Source: Microbulbifer sp. VAAF005
Lineage (GTDB): Bacteria > Pseudomonadota > Gammaproteobacteria > Pseudomonadales > Cellvibrionaceae
Length of the DNA: 64,000 bases
Assembly (NCBI RefSeq): GCF_030012985.1
Contig: NZ_CP120233.1
Span: forward strand, 1,488,001-1,552,000
Reading direction: 5' to 3'
Shown here in pieces: positions 45,380 to 55,224 of the stretch (positions are counted from its first letter, which is position 1; each line of letters begins with the position of its first letter). Both the position numbers and the translations under genes were made by a program. The notes under the pieces were generated by a model that saw nothing but the letters and a program-made list of their open reading frames with translations, was not told the origin of the DNA and searched no databases.

Positions 45380-46138
45380 TTGATCGCTCTCAGCGTAAAC
45401 CTCAATAAAATTGCCTTAATCCGCAACTCCCGCGAGGGCAATTTTCCCGACGTAATCGCCCACGGACGCACTTGCCTTGATGCCGGAGCCCAGGGGCTGA
45501 CTGTACACCCCCGCCCAGACCAAAGACATATTCGTCCAGGGGATGTGCGCGACCTGGCAAAACTCTGCGCCAGCCGCAAGAACATAGAGTTCAACGTTGA
45601 AGGCAACCCCTTCGCCGCTCCCCTGGGGGACTACCCCGGTCTAATACCACTGGCTTTGGAAACCAAACCAGACCAATGCACTTTGGTCCCCGACACCAAT
45701 GATCAGCTCACTTCTGACCACGGCTTTGACCTCAAACAGGATGGAGATCGATTAGTTCCGATAATTGATCAACTTAAAAATGCCGGGATACGTGTCAGCC
45801 TGTTTATGGACCCAGACCTGGACCAGATCAGCCTGGCCAAACAGGTCGGGGCTGACCGTATTGAGCTCTACACAGGCCCCTATGCCGAAGCCGTAACCAA
45901 ACAGAGCCCAGAGCTGGAAACAATTTTCTCTGCCCACTGTGCCGCCGCTGAGCACGCACATCAGCTGGGACTGGGGATTAATGCCGGCCATGACCTCAAC
46001 CTGGTTAACCTACCGCGCTATCGAACATTACCGGGCTTGCAGGAAGTCTCCATAGGCCACGCCTTTACTGTCGATGCTATCAGCATGGGCCTGGAGAATG
46101 CCGTTAACGCCTACGTCGACTGCCTCGCTGGTAGCTGA
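45380..46138 (+). CDS. pdxJ: Pyridoxine 5'-phosphate synthase, Bacteroidetes-like type
   Basis: PdxJ joins DXP-derived and aminoacetone phosphate units to form PNP, the last step of de novo B6 synthesis. The 252-residue protein starts with TTG and reads IALSVNLNKIALIRNSREG; HPRPDQRHIRPGDV, NIEFNVEGNP and GHAFTVDAISMGLE hold the active-site residues. This form (SVNLNKIA, EFNVEGNP) is like PdxJ of Bacteroidetes rather than the E. coli type (GVNIDHIA). It is not next to acpS/recO as in most Gammaproteobacteria. Either it is a second copy or it replaced the native gene by transfer. Confidence 0.9.
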   Translation: MIALSVNLNKIALIRNSREGNFPDVIAHGRTCLDAGAQGLTVHPRPDQRHIRPGDVRDLAKLCASRKNIEFNVEGNPFAAPLGDYPGLIPLALETKPDQCTLVPDTNDQLTSDHGFDLKQDGDRLVPIIDQLKNAGIRVSLFMDPDLDQISLAKQVGADRIELYTGPYAEAVTKQSPELETIFSAHCAAAEHAHQLGLGINAGHDLNLVNLPRYRTLPGLQEVSIGHAFTVDAISMGLENAVNAYVDCLAGS

Positions 46139-47007
46139 TGCAAAGCCTCAATATTATTGGCGCGGGCCGCCTTGGCAAAACCCTGGGGCGGCTGTGGCAG
46201 GAGAGCGGTGTATTCGAGATACAGTCAATTTACAACCGCAGTCTCGAAAGTGGAAAAAGTGCCTGTCGATTTATCGGTGCAGGCAATGCTGTCGATTCCC
46301 TCTCAGCAATGCCTTCAGCAGACCTATGGCTGATTGGTTGTATCGATAGTGAAATCGCTATATTTGCGCAGAAACTTGCCGATAGCGGGCTGGTCGACGA
46401 GCGCACTATTATATTCCACTGCAGTGGCGCTCTCAGCTCTAAAGAACTAGCCCCCTTGAGACCCGCTCTGGTTGCCAGTGCTCACCCGGTTCACAGTTTT
46501 GCCGAACCGGAAACCTCACTGCAAACATTTGCCAAAACCAGCGTCGCTGTCGAAGGGGATAGCCATGCAGTAGAGGTTATTTCTGTGGCTTTTGCAGCCA
46601 TTGGCTGTGAAACACTGGCTATTGATCCCCTCAACAAGTCTCTGTACCACGCTGGATCAGTGATCGCCTCCAACTACCTCACCACCCTAATGGACCTGAG
46701 CTTACAAAGCTTTGCAGCCGCTGGCATAGAGCGGGACAGTGCTCTTCGCCTGTTGGCGCCGATTGTTTCACAGACTCTGCAAAACAATTTGGAGCTGGGA
46801 CCAGAGAGGTCGCTGACAGGTCCCATTGCCAGGGGGGATGTGGAAACCGTTGGAGCCCAGGTGGAAAGCCTTGCATCAGTAGATAGCCAACTGGCACTTT
46901 GCTATCGCCATCTGGGCCTCGCCTGTGTAGAGTTGGCGCGGCGCGGCTCGCTCTCACCTGAGAGCGCAGCCAGATTGATCGAACTGCTGAGTGAGCCAAC
47001 GCGGTGA
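46138..47007 (+). CDS. Rossmann-like and DUF2520 protein
   Basis: A 289-residue protein. An N-terminal Rossmann fold (LNIIGAGRLGKTLGRLW) and a C-terminal helical DUF2520 domain (YHAGSVIASNYLTTLMDLSL, LTGPIARGDVETV) resemble ketopantoate/6-phosphogluconate dehydrogenase-type enzymes. Substrate unknown. The ATG overlaps the pdxJ stop (one base shared) and the stop overlaps the next GTG, so pdxJ, this gene and the methyltransferase gene are co-translated. Confidence 0.87.
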   Translation: MQSLNIIGAGRLGKTLGRLWQESGVFEIQSIYNRSLESGKSACRFIGAGNAVDSLSAMPSADLWLIGCIDSEIAIFAQKLADSGLVDERTIIFHCSGALSSKELAPLRPALVASAHPVHSFAEPETSLQTFAKTSVAVEGDSHAVEVISVAFAAIGCETLAIDPLNKSLYHAGSVIASNYLTTLMDLSLQSFAAAGIERDSALRLLAPIVSQTLQNNLELGPERSLTGPIARGDVETVGAQVESLASVDSQLALCYRHLGLACVELARRGSLSPESAARLIELLSEPTR

Positions 47008-47786
47008 AAGACTCCTCCGAATACCTGGAAAAAAAAGCCTTCTTCGATAGCCTCCTTACAATTTATGGGCGCAAGCCTGTACTCGAGGCTCTCGAGGATT
47101 TATCTGTACCCGTCCATAAATTACATCTGGCCAGCAGCAACCGGCGCGACCAGCTAATCCAGCGAATGGAAACCCTGGCGGAAGAGCGTCAGATTGAAAT
47201 TGCTTACTGGGATCGCAAGGGCCTGTCCCGGATTTCGAAGAATTCCCGTCAGGACCAAGGTGTAGCCCTCGACCTGGCCCTGCCGCACTACGGCAGAGCG
47301 GAGGACTTTTTACAGAAGGTTGCAGCCCCAGAGCACAAAAACACCTATGAACTCCTGGCCCTGGATGGCATAACCAACCCTCAAAACCTGGGCATGATTA
47401 TTCGCTCAGCCTGTGCCGGCGGCATTGATGGAATCATCCTGCCAAAGAAAGGCTGTGCACAGATAGACCCCCTCGTTATCAAAGCCAGCACAGGCACCCT
47501 GTTTAAAACCCGGGTTTTGCGCTGTGACAAATTGGCAGCCACCCTGGGGGAGTTCCGCGAAGCGGGGGCTCAGGTTTGCGGGCTGTCATCCCACGCCCAG
47601 ACGACCTTAAAAGAGGTCTCCAGTAAAGTCTCCACAATTTTTGTGCTGGGCAATGAAACCCGCGGTGTTAGCGATGCCGTCGCAGCTCAGTGCAATGAAC
47701 TGGTGCGTATCCCCATGCAAAACGATGTGGAAAGCTTGAATGTGGCGGTCACGGCCGCACTAATTAGCTTCCGTCGAGAAATCTAA
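47004..47786 (+). CDS. TrmH/SpoU-family RNA 2'-O-methyltransferase
   Basis: A 260-residue SPOUT methyltransferase. Motifs: N-terminal substrate-binding part (IYGRKPVLEAL), motif 1 NPQNLGMIIRSA, motif 2 FVLGNETRGVS and motif 3 IPMQNDVESLNVAVTAAL, which together form the trefoil-knot SAM site. The target (rRNA or tRNA) cannot be told. The GTG start overlaps the previous gene's stop by four bases. Confidence 0.92.
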   Translation: MKDSSEYLEKKAFFDSLLTIYGRKPVLEALEDLSVPVHKLHLASSNRRDQLIQRMETLAEERQIEIAYWDRKGLSRISKNSRQDQGVALDLALPHYGRAEDFLQKVAAPEHKNTYELLALDGITNPQNLGMIIRSACAGGIDGIILPKKGCAQIDPLVIKASTGTLFKTRVLRCDKLAATLGEFREAGAQVCGLSSHAQTTLKEVSSKVSTIFVLGNETRGVSDAVAAQCNELVRIPMQNDVESLNVAVTAALISFRREI

Positions 47787-47796
47787 CTCTGCCCCT

Positions 47797-48110
47797 GTGG
47801 GAGGTGCCCGCCTCCCACTCCTTCAACTTATCCCACGAGTTCAATCCCAATCTAACCAGGATTATCCACTACCCACAGATTCTGTGGATATCTCTGTGAC
47901 TAACTTAGAGTAGTAGGCCGCAAAGGCCCGCCATTTGGTCTATGTGACAATATGAAGAAAAAATAAACAACCCGGGAAACGCTCAAAAAATCAACGAGTT
48001 AGAGAAAACTTAGCTAAGCGTTTAGCGACAATCCGTACCAATTAAAGATCGAATAGAGAGAAGGGGCCGCTGTGGAAAATGAGACGCGAAGCCCAAAACA
48101 AAAAAAGAAA
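47797..48110. other. Intergenic region with hairpin and DnaA-box-like sites
   Basis: A GTGGGAGG/CCTCCCAC hairpin (47797-47818) lies after the methyltransferase gene with no T run, a possible weak terminator. TTATCCACT (47862) and TGTGGATAT (47883) each differ by one base from a DnaA box. The rest is AT-rich with no gene seen. Confidence 0.4.
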
Positions 48111-48127
48111 GGGGTGCTAAGCACCCC
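48111..48127 (-). terminator. Terminator of guaA
   Basis: On the minus strand a GGGGTGC/GCACCCC stem with a 3-base loop is followed by TTTCTTTTTTT. It lies 16 bases after the guaA stop. Confidence 0.88.
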
Positions 48128-48142
48128 CTCTCGATTCTACAG

Positions 48143-49720
48143 TTACTCCCACTCAATTGTCGCGGGAGGCTTACTGGAAACGTCGTAGACCACACGAGAG
48201 ATATGCTCTATCTCATTGATAATGCGGTTCGAAACCTTCTCAATCAGCTCATAGGGGAGATGCGCCCAGCGCGCTGTCATAAAGTCCACAGTCTCTACCG
48301 CGCGAAGAGCAACCACGTATTCATATCGGCGGCCATCGCCGACAACACCCACAGATTTTACCGGAAGGAATACGGCAAAGGCCTGGCTGGTTTTGTGATA
48401 CCAATCGGCGTTGTGCAGCTCCTCGATAAAGATCGCATCCGCCTCTCTCAGAATATCTGCATATTCCCGCTTTACCTCACCGAGAATCCGCACGCCCAGA
48501 CCCGGTCCCGGGAAGGGGTGACGGTAAACCATGTCGTAAGGCAGGCCCAGCTCCAGACCGATCTTACGAACCTCGTCTTTGAACAGTTCACGCAGGGGCT
48601 CTACCAGCTCAAACTGCATATCCTCCGGTAAGCCGCCCACATTGTGGTGAGACTTAATCACATGTGCCTTGCCGGTTTTTGCGGCGGCAGACTCAATAAC
48701 GTCTGGGTAAATAGTGCCCTGAGCCAGGAATTTCACGTCCTGTAACTTGGAAGCTTCGCGATCAAAAATCTCAATAAAGGTATTACCAATGATTTTGCGC
48801 TTGGCCTCAGGGTCCTTTTCACCTTCAAGACGCCCAAGGAAATCCTCTTCCGCATCAGAACGGATAACGCGAACGCCCATATTGTCGGCGAACATCTGCA
48901 TTACCTGGTCGCCTTCGTTTTTACGCAGAAGGCCATTATCTACAAATACGCAGGTCAGCTGATCGCCAATAGCCTTGTGCAGCAAAGCGGCTACCACAGA
49001 GCTGTCGACACCACCGGATAAACCGAGCAGCACCTTACCCTCGCCCACCTGATCGCGGACTTTAGCAATAGAGTCTTCAATAATGTTCGCGGGAGTCCAG
49101 AGTTTCTCACACCCGCAAATATCAATCACAAAGTGCTCATAAATACGCATGCCTTGCAGGGTATGAGTCACTTCCGGGTGGAACTGTACACCGAAGAAAT
49201 TCTTCTCAGCGTGGTACATACCGGCAATTGGGCAGGAATCGGTGGAAGCCAGCAGCTCAAAGCCCTCTGGCATCGCCACTACCTTGTCGCCGTGACTCAT
49301 CCAAACATCCAGTAGGGAACTGCCATCATCAGCGATATGATCTTTGATATCGCTCAACAGGTTGGATTGGCCTTCAACTTTTACCTGGGCGTAGCCAAAT
49401 TCGCGAATATCGCTGCCCTGTACGGTGCCTCCAAGCTGATGAGCCATGGTCTGCATGCCATAGCAAATGCCCAGAACCGGCACGCCCAGGTTATAAACCG
49501 CCTCCGGCGCGCGCGGGGAGCCCTCTTCCGGTACCGACTCGGGGCCACCGGCGAGAATAATGCCCTTGGGCTGATATTCACGAATTTCCTCTTCGGTCAT
49601 ATCGAAAGCGCGAATTTCAGAAAATACGCCCAGCTCGCGAACACGGCGGGCAATCAATTGTGTGTACTGGGACCCGAAGTCGAGAATGAGTATTCGGCTG
49701 GAATGGATATCTTGGCTCAT
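48143..49720 (-). CDS. guaA: GMP synthase (glutamine-hydrolysing)
   Basis: GuaA aminates XMP to GMP. The 525-residue protein has a class I glutamine amidotransferase domain ([32 protein letters not shown] with nucleophile Cys, FHPEVTHT) and an ATP pyrophosphatase domain with the P-loop [14 protein letters not shown]. The C-terminal dimer domain ends PPATIEWE. It follows guaB, the last step being in the same operon. A hairpin lies between the two genes. Confidence 0.97.
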   Translation of the reverse strand: MSQDIHSSRILILDFGSQYTQLIARRVRELGVFSEIRAFDMTEEEIREYQPKGIILAGGPESVPEEGSPRAPEAVYNLGVPVLGICYGMQTMAHQLGGTVQGSDIREFGYAQVKVEGQSNLLSDIKDHIADDGSSLLDVWMSHGDKVVAMPEGFELLASTDSCPIAGMYHAEKNFFGVQFHPEVTHTLQGMRIYEHFVIDICGCEKLWTPANIIEDSIAKVRDQVGEGKVLLGLSGGVDSSVVAALLHKAIGDQLTCVFVDNGLLRKNEGDQVMQMFADNMGVRVIRSDAEEDFLGRLEGEKDPEAKRKIIGNTFIEIFDREASKLQDVKFLAQGTIYPDVIESAAAKTGKAHVIKSHHNVGGLPEDMQFELVEPLRELFKDEVRKIGLELGLPYDMVYRHPFPGPGLGVRILGEVKREYADILREADAIFIEELHNADWYHKTSQAFAVFLPVKSVGVVGDGRRYEYVVALRAVETVDFMTARWAHLPYELIEKVSNRIINEIEHISRVVYDVSSKPPATIEWE

Positions 49721-49749
49721 GACTTACTCGATAACTGGATTAAATAACG

Positions 49750-49776
49750 GCAAACGGACCTTGAAGGTCCGTTTGC
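49750..49776 (-). terminator. Hairpin between guaB and guaA
   Basis: An 11-base perfect stem GCAAACGGACC/GGTCCGTTTGC with a 5-base loop. The following T run on the minus strand is interrupted, so it may only attenuate read-through into guaA. Confidence 0.6.
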
Positions 49777-49821
49777 TGCTTGTTCCATCTAAATTTTTTT
49801 CACCTGGAGAAGGTCGAAGGC

Positions 49822-51318
49822 TTAGCGTCGGCCCACCGGGTAGTTGGGGGCTTCTTTAGTAATTTGAACGTCGTGGACATGGGACTCACCCATACCGGCT
49901 GCCGTGACCCGCACAAACTCTGGACGAGTGCGCATGGTCTCGATATCGACACTGCCGGTGTAACCCATGGCTGAACGCAAACCACCCATCATCTGATGAA
50001 CAATGGCTGACAGCGGACCTTTATAAGGCACTCGACCTTCGATGCCTTCCGGTACCAGTTTTTCAGCGCCCTTGCTCGCATCCTGGAAATAGCGATCGGA
50101 AGAACCCTGAGTGCGAGACATAGCACCGAGAGAACCCATCCCACGATAGGACTTGTAAGTACGGCCCTGATAGAGCTCAACTTCGCCCGGCGCCTCTTCG
50201 GTGCCGGCGAACATGGAACCCATCATGACAGATGAGGCGCCGGCAACAATTGCCTTGGAGATATCGCCGGAGTAACGGATACCACCGTCGGCGATCATGG
50301 GCACACCAAATTCTTTAAGGGCTGTGGCAACCTCTGCAATTGCCGTCACCTGGGGTACCCCGATACCCGTTACGATACGGGTGGTACAGATAGAACCGGG
50401 GCCAATACCCACTTTGACCGCATCCGCACCGGCCTCAACCAGTGCACGCGCTGCATCAGCCGTAGCAATGTTGCCACCGATCACATCCACCTGGGGGTGC
50501 ATTTCCTTAATGCGGCGCACGCGCTCAATCACATTGCGGGAGTGACCGTGAGCGGTATCTACTACCAGCACATCAACGCCGGCTTCTACCAATGCAGCTA
50601 CGCGATCATCGGTGTCCGGGCTGGTGCCCACAGACGCGCCCACACGCAGGCGACCGTCGGAATCCTTACAGGAGTTCGGGTACTGCTCTGCTTTGTTAAA
50701 GTCTTTAACAGTGATCAGGCCGCGCAACTCAAAGTTGTCGTTAACCACCAGTACTTTTTCGATACGGTGCTTATGCAGCAGTTCGCGTACTTCGTCGGGG
50801 CTCGCATCTTCGTGGGCCGTCACCAGACGCTCTTTCGGCGTCATGATGCTGGCGACACTGACGTCGAGATCAGTTAAGAAGCGAACGTCGCGGCTGGTAA
50901 CGATACCTACCAAATCGCCACGATCCATTACCGGTACACCGGAAATATTATGGTGACTGGTCAGCGCGATCAACTCGCGCACAGTGGCATCGGACTCAAT
51001 AGTAATAGGGTCTTTTACAACACCGGCTTCAAACTTCTTCACCGCGCGAACGGCAAGAGCTTGCTCTTCTATCGACATACTCTTGTGAATAATGCCGATA
51101 CCCCCTTCCTGGGCCAACGCAATGGCCAGGCGAGCTTCCGTCACCGTATCCATAGCAGCGGACACAATGGGGATGTTCAGGGTAATGTTGCGGGAGAGTT
51201 GGGTTTTTAAACTCACATCCTTGGCCGTGACCTCGGAATATCCGGGCACAAGTAGGACGTCGTCAAAAGTGAGGGCTTCGCGCGCGATGCGCAGATTGGA
51301 TTCAGACATTGTTGACAC
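49822..51318 (-). CDS. guaB: Inosine-5'-monophosphate dehydrogenase
   Basis: GuaB oxidises IMP to XMP, the rate-limiting step to guanine nucleotides. The protein has 498 residues, with the barrel interrupted by two CBS domains ([17 protein letters not shown] and others) and the catalytic Cys loop [18 protein letters not shown] site lies five bases before the GTG at 51318, which I prefer; the ATG at 51309 is nine bases on. It is divergent from xseA, as in E. coli. Confidence 0.96.
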   Translation of the reverse strand: MSTMSESNLRIAREALTFDDVLLVPGYSEVTAKDVSLKTQLSRNITLNIPIVSAAMDTVTEARLAIALAQEGGIGIIHKSMSIEEQALAVRAVKKFEAGVVKDPITIESDATVRELIALTSHHNISGVPVMDRGDLVGIVTSRDVRFLTDLDVSVASIMTPKERLVTAHEDASPDEVRELLHKHRIEKVLVVNDNFELRGLITVKDFNKAEQYPNSCKDSDGRLRVGASVGTSPDTDDRVAALVEAGVDVLVVDTAHGHSRNVIERVRRIKEMHPQVDVIGGNIATADAARALVEAGADAVKVGIGPGSICTTRIVTGIGVPQVTAIAEVATALKEFGVPMIADGGIRYSGDISKAIVAGASSVMMGSMFAGTEEAPGEVELYQGRTYKSYRGMGSLGAMSRTQGSSDRYFQDASKGAEKLVPEGIEGRVPYKGPLSAIVHQMMGGLRSAMGYTGSVDIETMRTRPEFVRVTAAGMGESHVHDVQITKEAPNYPVGRR

Positions 51319-51354
51319 TCAAACCTCGAATAGGCGGGATTGGGTATCGGCGCG

Positions 51355-51360
51355 ATTATA
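51355..51360 (-). promoter_or_regulatory. -10 element of guaBA
   Basis: A perfect TATAAT on the minus strand, 37 bases upstream of the GTG start. The -35 region (TTTGCG at 17 bases) is weak, which suggests control by another factor. Confidence 0.6.
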
Positions 51361-51406
51361 CCTCTACGCGCCCAAAGCGCAAACATCAATTTGCAGAAAA
51401 ACGGAT

Positions 51407-51434
51407 TTGTACAGTAAAGCTCTTTACCTATAAG
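51407..51434 (+). promoter_or_regulatory. Probable promoter of xseA
   Basis: TTGTAC (51407-51412) and TATAAG (51429-51434) are 16 bases apart and point to xseA. Confidence 0.5.
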
Positions 51435-51483
51435 GGCGATACTGCAATATTGCTCCGCCCAATACGCGCGACGAGATTCACCG

Positions 51484-52836
51484 ATGCAGACAATTCCCCC
51501 TAGTCAAAATGCCAAGCGCAGCGTGCTGTCGGTCAGTGACCTGAATCGGGAAGTTAAACATCTTTTGGAAAGCAGTGTGCCCCTTCTATGGATCAGTGGG
51601 GAGATTTCCAATTTTTCCATGCCCAGCTCCGGACACTGGTATTTTAGCCTTAAAGATGCGCGGGCCCAGGTGCGCTGCGCCATGTTTCGCGGTCGCAATC
51701 GCAGTGTCGCCTTTCGGCCGCAAAATGGTCGCGAGGTTTTAATCAGGGCCAGGGTGAGCCTGTACGAAGGGCGCGGAGAATTTCAGCTAATCGTTGAGCA
51801 TATGGAGGAGGCCGGCTTTGGCGCCCTGATGCGCCAGCTGGAACAGCTCAAAGCAAAACTGCATGCCGAAGGCCTGTTCGAAACAAGCAGAAAACGCTCT
51901 CTTCCGTTTTTGCCAACCAATATCGGCATTGTCACTTCGCCGACAGGCGCGGCAATACGGGATATGATTCACGTATTGGGCAGGAGACACCCTTCTGCAC
52001 AAATTGAAATCTGGCCCGTAGCCGTTCAAGGTCAGGGTGCAGCTCAGCAAATCGCGGCAGCGATTGAAAAAGCGGGCCGCAGTGGTCGCCACGATTTATT
52101 AATTGTCGGTCGCGGCGGAGGCTCCCTGGAAGACCTGTGGTCTTTTAATGAAGAAATTGTCGCCCGCGCACTGGCCGCAAGCCCTATTCCCACTATTTCT
52201 GCAGTCGGCCACGAAACCGATACGACTATTGCAGATTTAGCCGCAGACCTGCGCGCCCCCACCCCTTCTGCCGCGGCGGAAATAGCCAGCGCCAATGCTG
52301 CAGAAATTTTACAGCGGCTTGACCAGGTCCAGCGCAGATTGCACCGCGCCATGGACAACCAATTGAAGCATTTATCTCAACAGGTTCAATTGCGACGCAA
52401 CCGTTTGCGCCACCCCAAAGAGCAGCTCCTCAACCAAGCCCAACGGCTGGATCATTTGGAGATGCGCCTGATAGCAGCTTGCCAACAGCAAATCCAAAAT
52501 CGCAAATCCCAGTTGGATTCCGCCTCCAGAGCTTTTGCCCACAACCTACCGACACGCCGACTCGACAACAGTCGAAAGCAGTTAATCCAACTCAAGGGAA
52601 ACCTGGAGCGTGCGATACAACTGATATTACAGCGCGGCGGTGACAAACTCTCCCACGGGGCCCAATTACTACAAAACATCAGTCCCCTGGCAGTATTGCA
52701 GCGAGGCTACGCCATTGTTCTGGATTCAGAAAATCGCGCAATTCGCGATAGTTCAGAACTGGATACCGACCAGCAAGTCCATATTAAGCTGGCCAAAGGG
52801 AACTTCACTGCAAAAGTTAATACCATCGAAAACTGA
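51484..52836 (+). CDS. xseA: Exodeoxyribonuclease VII large subunit
   Basis: XseA is the catalytic subunit of ExoVII, which degrades single-stranded DNA to oligonucleotides. The 450-residue length is normal. An N-terminal OB fold (LWISGEISNFSMPSSGHWYF, KDARAQVRCAMFRG) is followed by the catalytic part (PTNIGIVTSPTGAAIRDM, LIVGRGGGSLEDLWSFNEE, SAVGHETDTTIADLAADLRA) and a long coiled coil. The small subunit gene (xseB) is not here. It is divergent from guaB. Confidence 0.96.
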   Translation: MQTIPPSQNAKRSVLSVSDLNREVKHLLESSVPLLWISGEISNFSMPSSGHWYFSLKDARAQVRCAMFRGRNRSVAFRPQNGREVLIRARVSLYEGRGEFQLIVEHMEEAGFGALMRQLEQLKAKLHAEGLFETSRKRSLPFLPTNIGIVTSPTGAAIRDMIHVLGRRHPSAQIEIWPVAVQGQGAAQQIAAAIEKAGRSGRHDLLIVGRGGGSLEDLWSFNEEIVARALAASPIPTISAVGHETDTTIADLAADLRAPTPSAAAEIASANAAEILQRLDQVQRRLHRAMDNQLKHLSQQVQLRRNRLRHPKEQLLNQAQRLDHLEMRLIAACQQQIQNRKSQLDSASRAFAHNLPTRRLDNSRKQLIQLKGNLERAIQLILQRGGDKLSHGAQLLQNISPLAVLQRGYAIVLDSENRAIRDSSELDTDQQVHIKLAKGNFTAKVNTIEN

Positions 52837-52873
52837 TTTCTTTAACAATTAAAGGGCGCAAATCAAGCGACAC

Positions 52874-52879
52874 TATAAT
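52874..52879 (+). promoter_or_regulatory. -10 element deciding the mltF-like start
   Basis: A perfect TATAAT. Transcription would begin near 52886, so a GTG at 52892 would have almost no leader, whereas the ATG at 52910 has a GGAG site six bases before it. This favours the ATG. Confidence 0.55.
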
Positions 52880-52909
52880 GATTGAGGTAGAGTGCCTTCG
52901 GAGCAATAT

Positions 52910-55210
52910 ATGGATAGTGAATCTACTGCTATCCACCTCAACCAGTGGACCTTGATACTACTTTCAGTACTACTGCTTGCCCTTGCGGCCTGCACGGAAC
53001 CAGATCGTGATTCTGGAGTAGCCGAATCAGTCACCATGTCAGCTGCCGAAGCGCAGGATGCCGACAAGCGATCAGGGCAACTGCCTGAAATAACCCCCGC
53101 TAAAGAACAGCAAGTCAACTACGTCGAAACCGGTGACCTTAGGGACATAAGAAAACACGGCACAATTCGGTTCGTTAATTTAACCGGTGCTTCCGAGGAC
53201 CTGTTACCTCGTGACGATGTGGTGAGTCTCCGTCACTTCGAACTTGCCAACAAACTGGCCAAACAGTTAAAGCTGGAACCCAAGTGGATAAAAGCTGAAA
53301 CGCCCGATGACGCGGTGCAAATGCTGATCGATGGCCAGGCAGATGTAATTGCCTATAACCTGACTGTCACTGACGCCCGTGAAGAAATTATTGACTTCAC
53401 GGTTCCTCTTCGCCATTCGCGGTTAGTACTCGTCACTGGTCCTGAGGGTCCAGATATTTCAGATGCGAGCAAATTAAAGGACCTGGAATTTATTATCCCC
53501 GCCGGCTCTTCTATTAAAGAAACAGCAGAGCAACTTGTTGCCGAAAATCCAAACTCAAACCTAACTATTCGAGAAATTGATATTAATGGTAACCGAGATA
53601 CCTTGCTGGATATCATTAATGGCCAAAAGAACCGGGTTGCTATTTTGGAAGATTTTTCAGCCCAGGATTTGCGCAATTACCGCGATGACATGCGGATTGG
53701 TGCAGATGTATCTGAAGTACAAAATATTGCCTGGGGCGTACGCAAAGACTCCAAACGCCTGCATACCACTCTCGATAATTTTTTGACCCGCAACCTGGTT
53801 AAATCCCAGGAAGAACGCATTACCGATTGGAAGGGTATTAAAAAATCTGGAGTAATCAGGCTACTCACTTATAACGGGCCGACAACCTATTTCTTATGGA
53901 AAGGGGTATTAATGGGGTTTGACTACGACCTAGCCCAGGCTTTTGCCAATAAGCACAAACTCCAACTCCAGGTTATTGTTGTCCCCTACGAAGAAGACCT
54001 TGCCGACTGGCTGAGGGCGGGTCGCGGTGACTTTGCCGGGGCCGAACTCAATATTACCAGTGCCCGTGAAGACCAGGGCATGGTATTCACCAAGCCCTAT
54101 GTCGAATCCACAGACCAGATCGTCAGTGGTAAAGGCAGCCCCCCTATTACCCAGATTCAGGATCTTAATGGCCGCAAATTAACCCTGCGCGCCTATTCAT
54201 CATTTATTGAAACCGCTGAAACACTGAAAGAAGCTGGTATTGATGTCGATATCCGTGTGGCGCCGCCAGATATTTCCCAGTCACAAATCTTCTCATTAAT
54301 CGCCGACGGGCTGGTAGATGCGACTATATCCCACTCCGGTCGAGCCAAGATTGAGGCATCCGTTCAGCCACAACTGGTACTCGGAACCCTTATCGGTGAC
54401 CCGCGTCCACAGGGCTGGATGGTATTAAGACAAAATTGGCACCTGTTACAGAACTTGAATAAGTTTTTGAAAAATTATAGAAAAACGAGCCAGTACCAGA
54501 AGCAGTACCAGGCTTATTTTGAGCCGAACAAACGATTTACCCAGCGAGTAAGTTCCCGGGTAATACCGGGAGAAAACCTCTCTCCTTACGATGAGTTGGT
54601 GAAGGAATCTGCCTTTAAATACGATTTTGATTGGCGCATGATCGTCGCGCAAATGTGGCAGGAGAGCAATTTCAACCCTAAAGCCGTATCTCCAGTTGGC
54701 GCGCAGGGGTTGATGCAGGTAATGCCTGCCACAGCCGAGGAAATGGGATTTCCTCCGCCGCTGTTCGAACCTGAAAGAGGTATTAAAGCGGGGGTAAAAT
54801 ATATGGATTGGGTGCGCGATCGCTTTAATCCCGCTTTGCCAACCGTAAATAAACTCTGGTTTACTCTCGCTTCCTACAATGCCGGATACGGCCACTTACT
54901 CGATGCCCAACGGCTGGCTAAAGAATTGGGACTGGATCCCAATGTGTGGTTCGACAATGTGGAAGTCGCCATGCTGAAACTGGCCCAGCCCCAATACTTT
55001 AAACGGGCGAGATACGGCTATGTGAGAGGCTCCGAGCCCGTGCAGTATGTACGCAATATCAGCAATCTCTACAAAGCCTATGTGGAAATGATGAGCGATG
55101 ATGTGACAGTCCGCCCACCTCTACAGCGCTTGCCCGGCAAAATCTATTGTGAACCCGGGGATGTGCCTGAGGGCGTTATTCAGCGGATGCCCACTTACTC
55201 CTCGCCCTAG
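52910..55210 (+). CDS. MltF-like lytic transglycosylase lipoprotein with two solute-binding domains
   Basis: A 766-residue lipoprotein. The lipobox LAAC places Cys28 as the lipidated residue. Two successive SBP_bac_3 domains follow: about residues 75-305 (KHGTIRFVNLTG, DAVQMLIDGQADVIAYNLTV) and 310-540 (KKSGVIRLLTYNGP, LRAGRGDFAGAELNIT). A C-terminal SLT domain has WQESNFNPKAVSPVGAQGLM with the catalytic Glu near residue 585, and SYNAGYGH. E. coli MltF has one such sensor domain, which controls the enzyme when it binds muropeptides or amino acids. Here two could allow two signals. It should act at the inner face of the outer membrane. Confidence 0.88.
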   Translation: MDSESTAIHLNQWTLILLSVLLLALAACTEPDRDSGVAESVTMSAAEAQDADKRSGQLPEITPAKEQQVNYVETGDLRDIRKHGTIRFVNLTGASEDLLPRDDVVSLRHFELANKLAKQLKLEPKWIKAETPDDAVQMLIDGQADVIAYNLTVTDAREEIIDFTVPLRHSRLVLVTGPEGPDISDASKLKDLEFIIPAGSSIKETAEQLVAENPNSNLTIREIDINGNRDTLLDIINGQKNRVAILEDFSAQDLRNYRDDMRIGADVSEVQNIAWGVRKDSKRLHTTLDNFLTRNLVKSQEERITDWKGIKKSGVIRLLTYNGPTTYFLWKGVLMGFDYDLAQAFANKHKLQLQVIVVPYEEDLADWLRAGRGDFAGAELNITSAREDQGMVFTKPYVESTDQIVSGKGSPPITQIQDLNGRKLTLRAYSSFIETAETLKEAGIDVDIRVAPPDISQSQIFSLIADGLVDATISHSGRAKIEASVQPQLVLGTLIGDPRPQGWMVLRQNWHLLQNLNKFLKNYRKTSQYQKQYQAYFEPNKRFTQRVSSRVIPGENLSPYDELVKESAFKYDFDWRMIVAQMWQESNFNPKAVSPVGAQGLMQVMPATAEEMGFPPPLFEPERGIKAGVKYMDWVRDRFNPALPTVNKLWFTLASYNAGYGHLLDAQRLAKELGLDPNVWFDNVEVAMLKLAQPQYFKRARYGYVRGSEPVQYVRNISNLYKAYVEMMSDDVTVRPPLQRLPGKIYCEPGDVPEGVIQRMPTYSSP

Positions 55211-55224
55211 GCAACCACAAGCCC

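Noticed and set aside
47862..47891. Two DnaA-box-like sequences
   Set aside because: Each has a mismatch and there is no dnaA, gidA or AT-rich unwinding array, so an origin is not supported.
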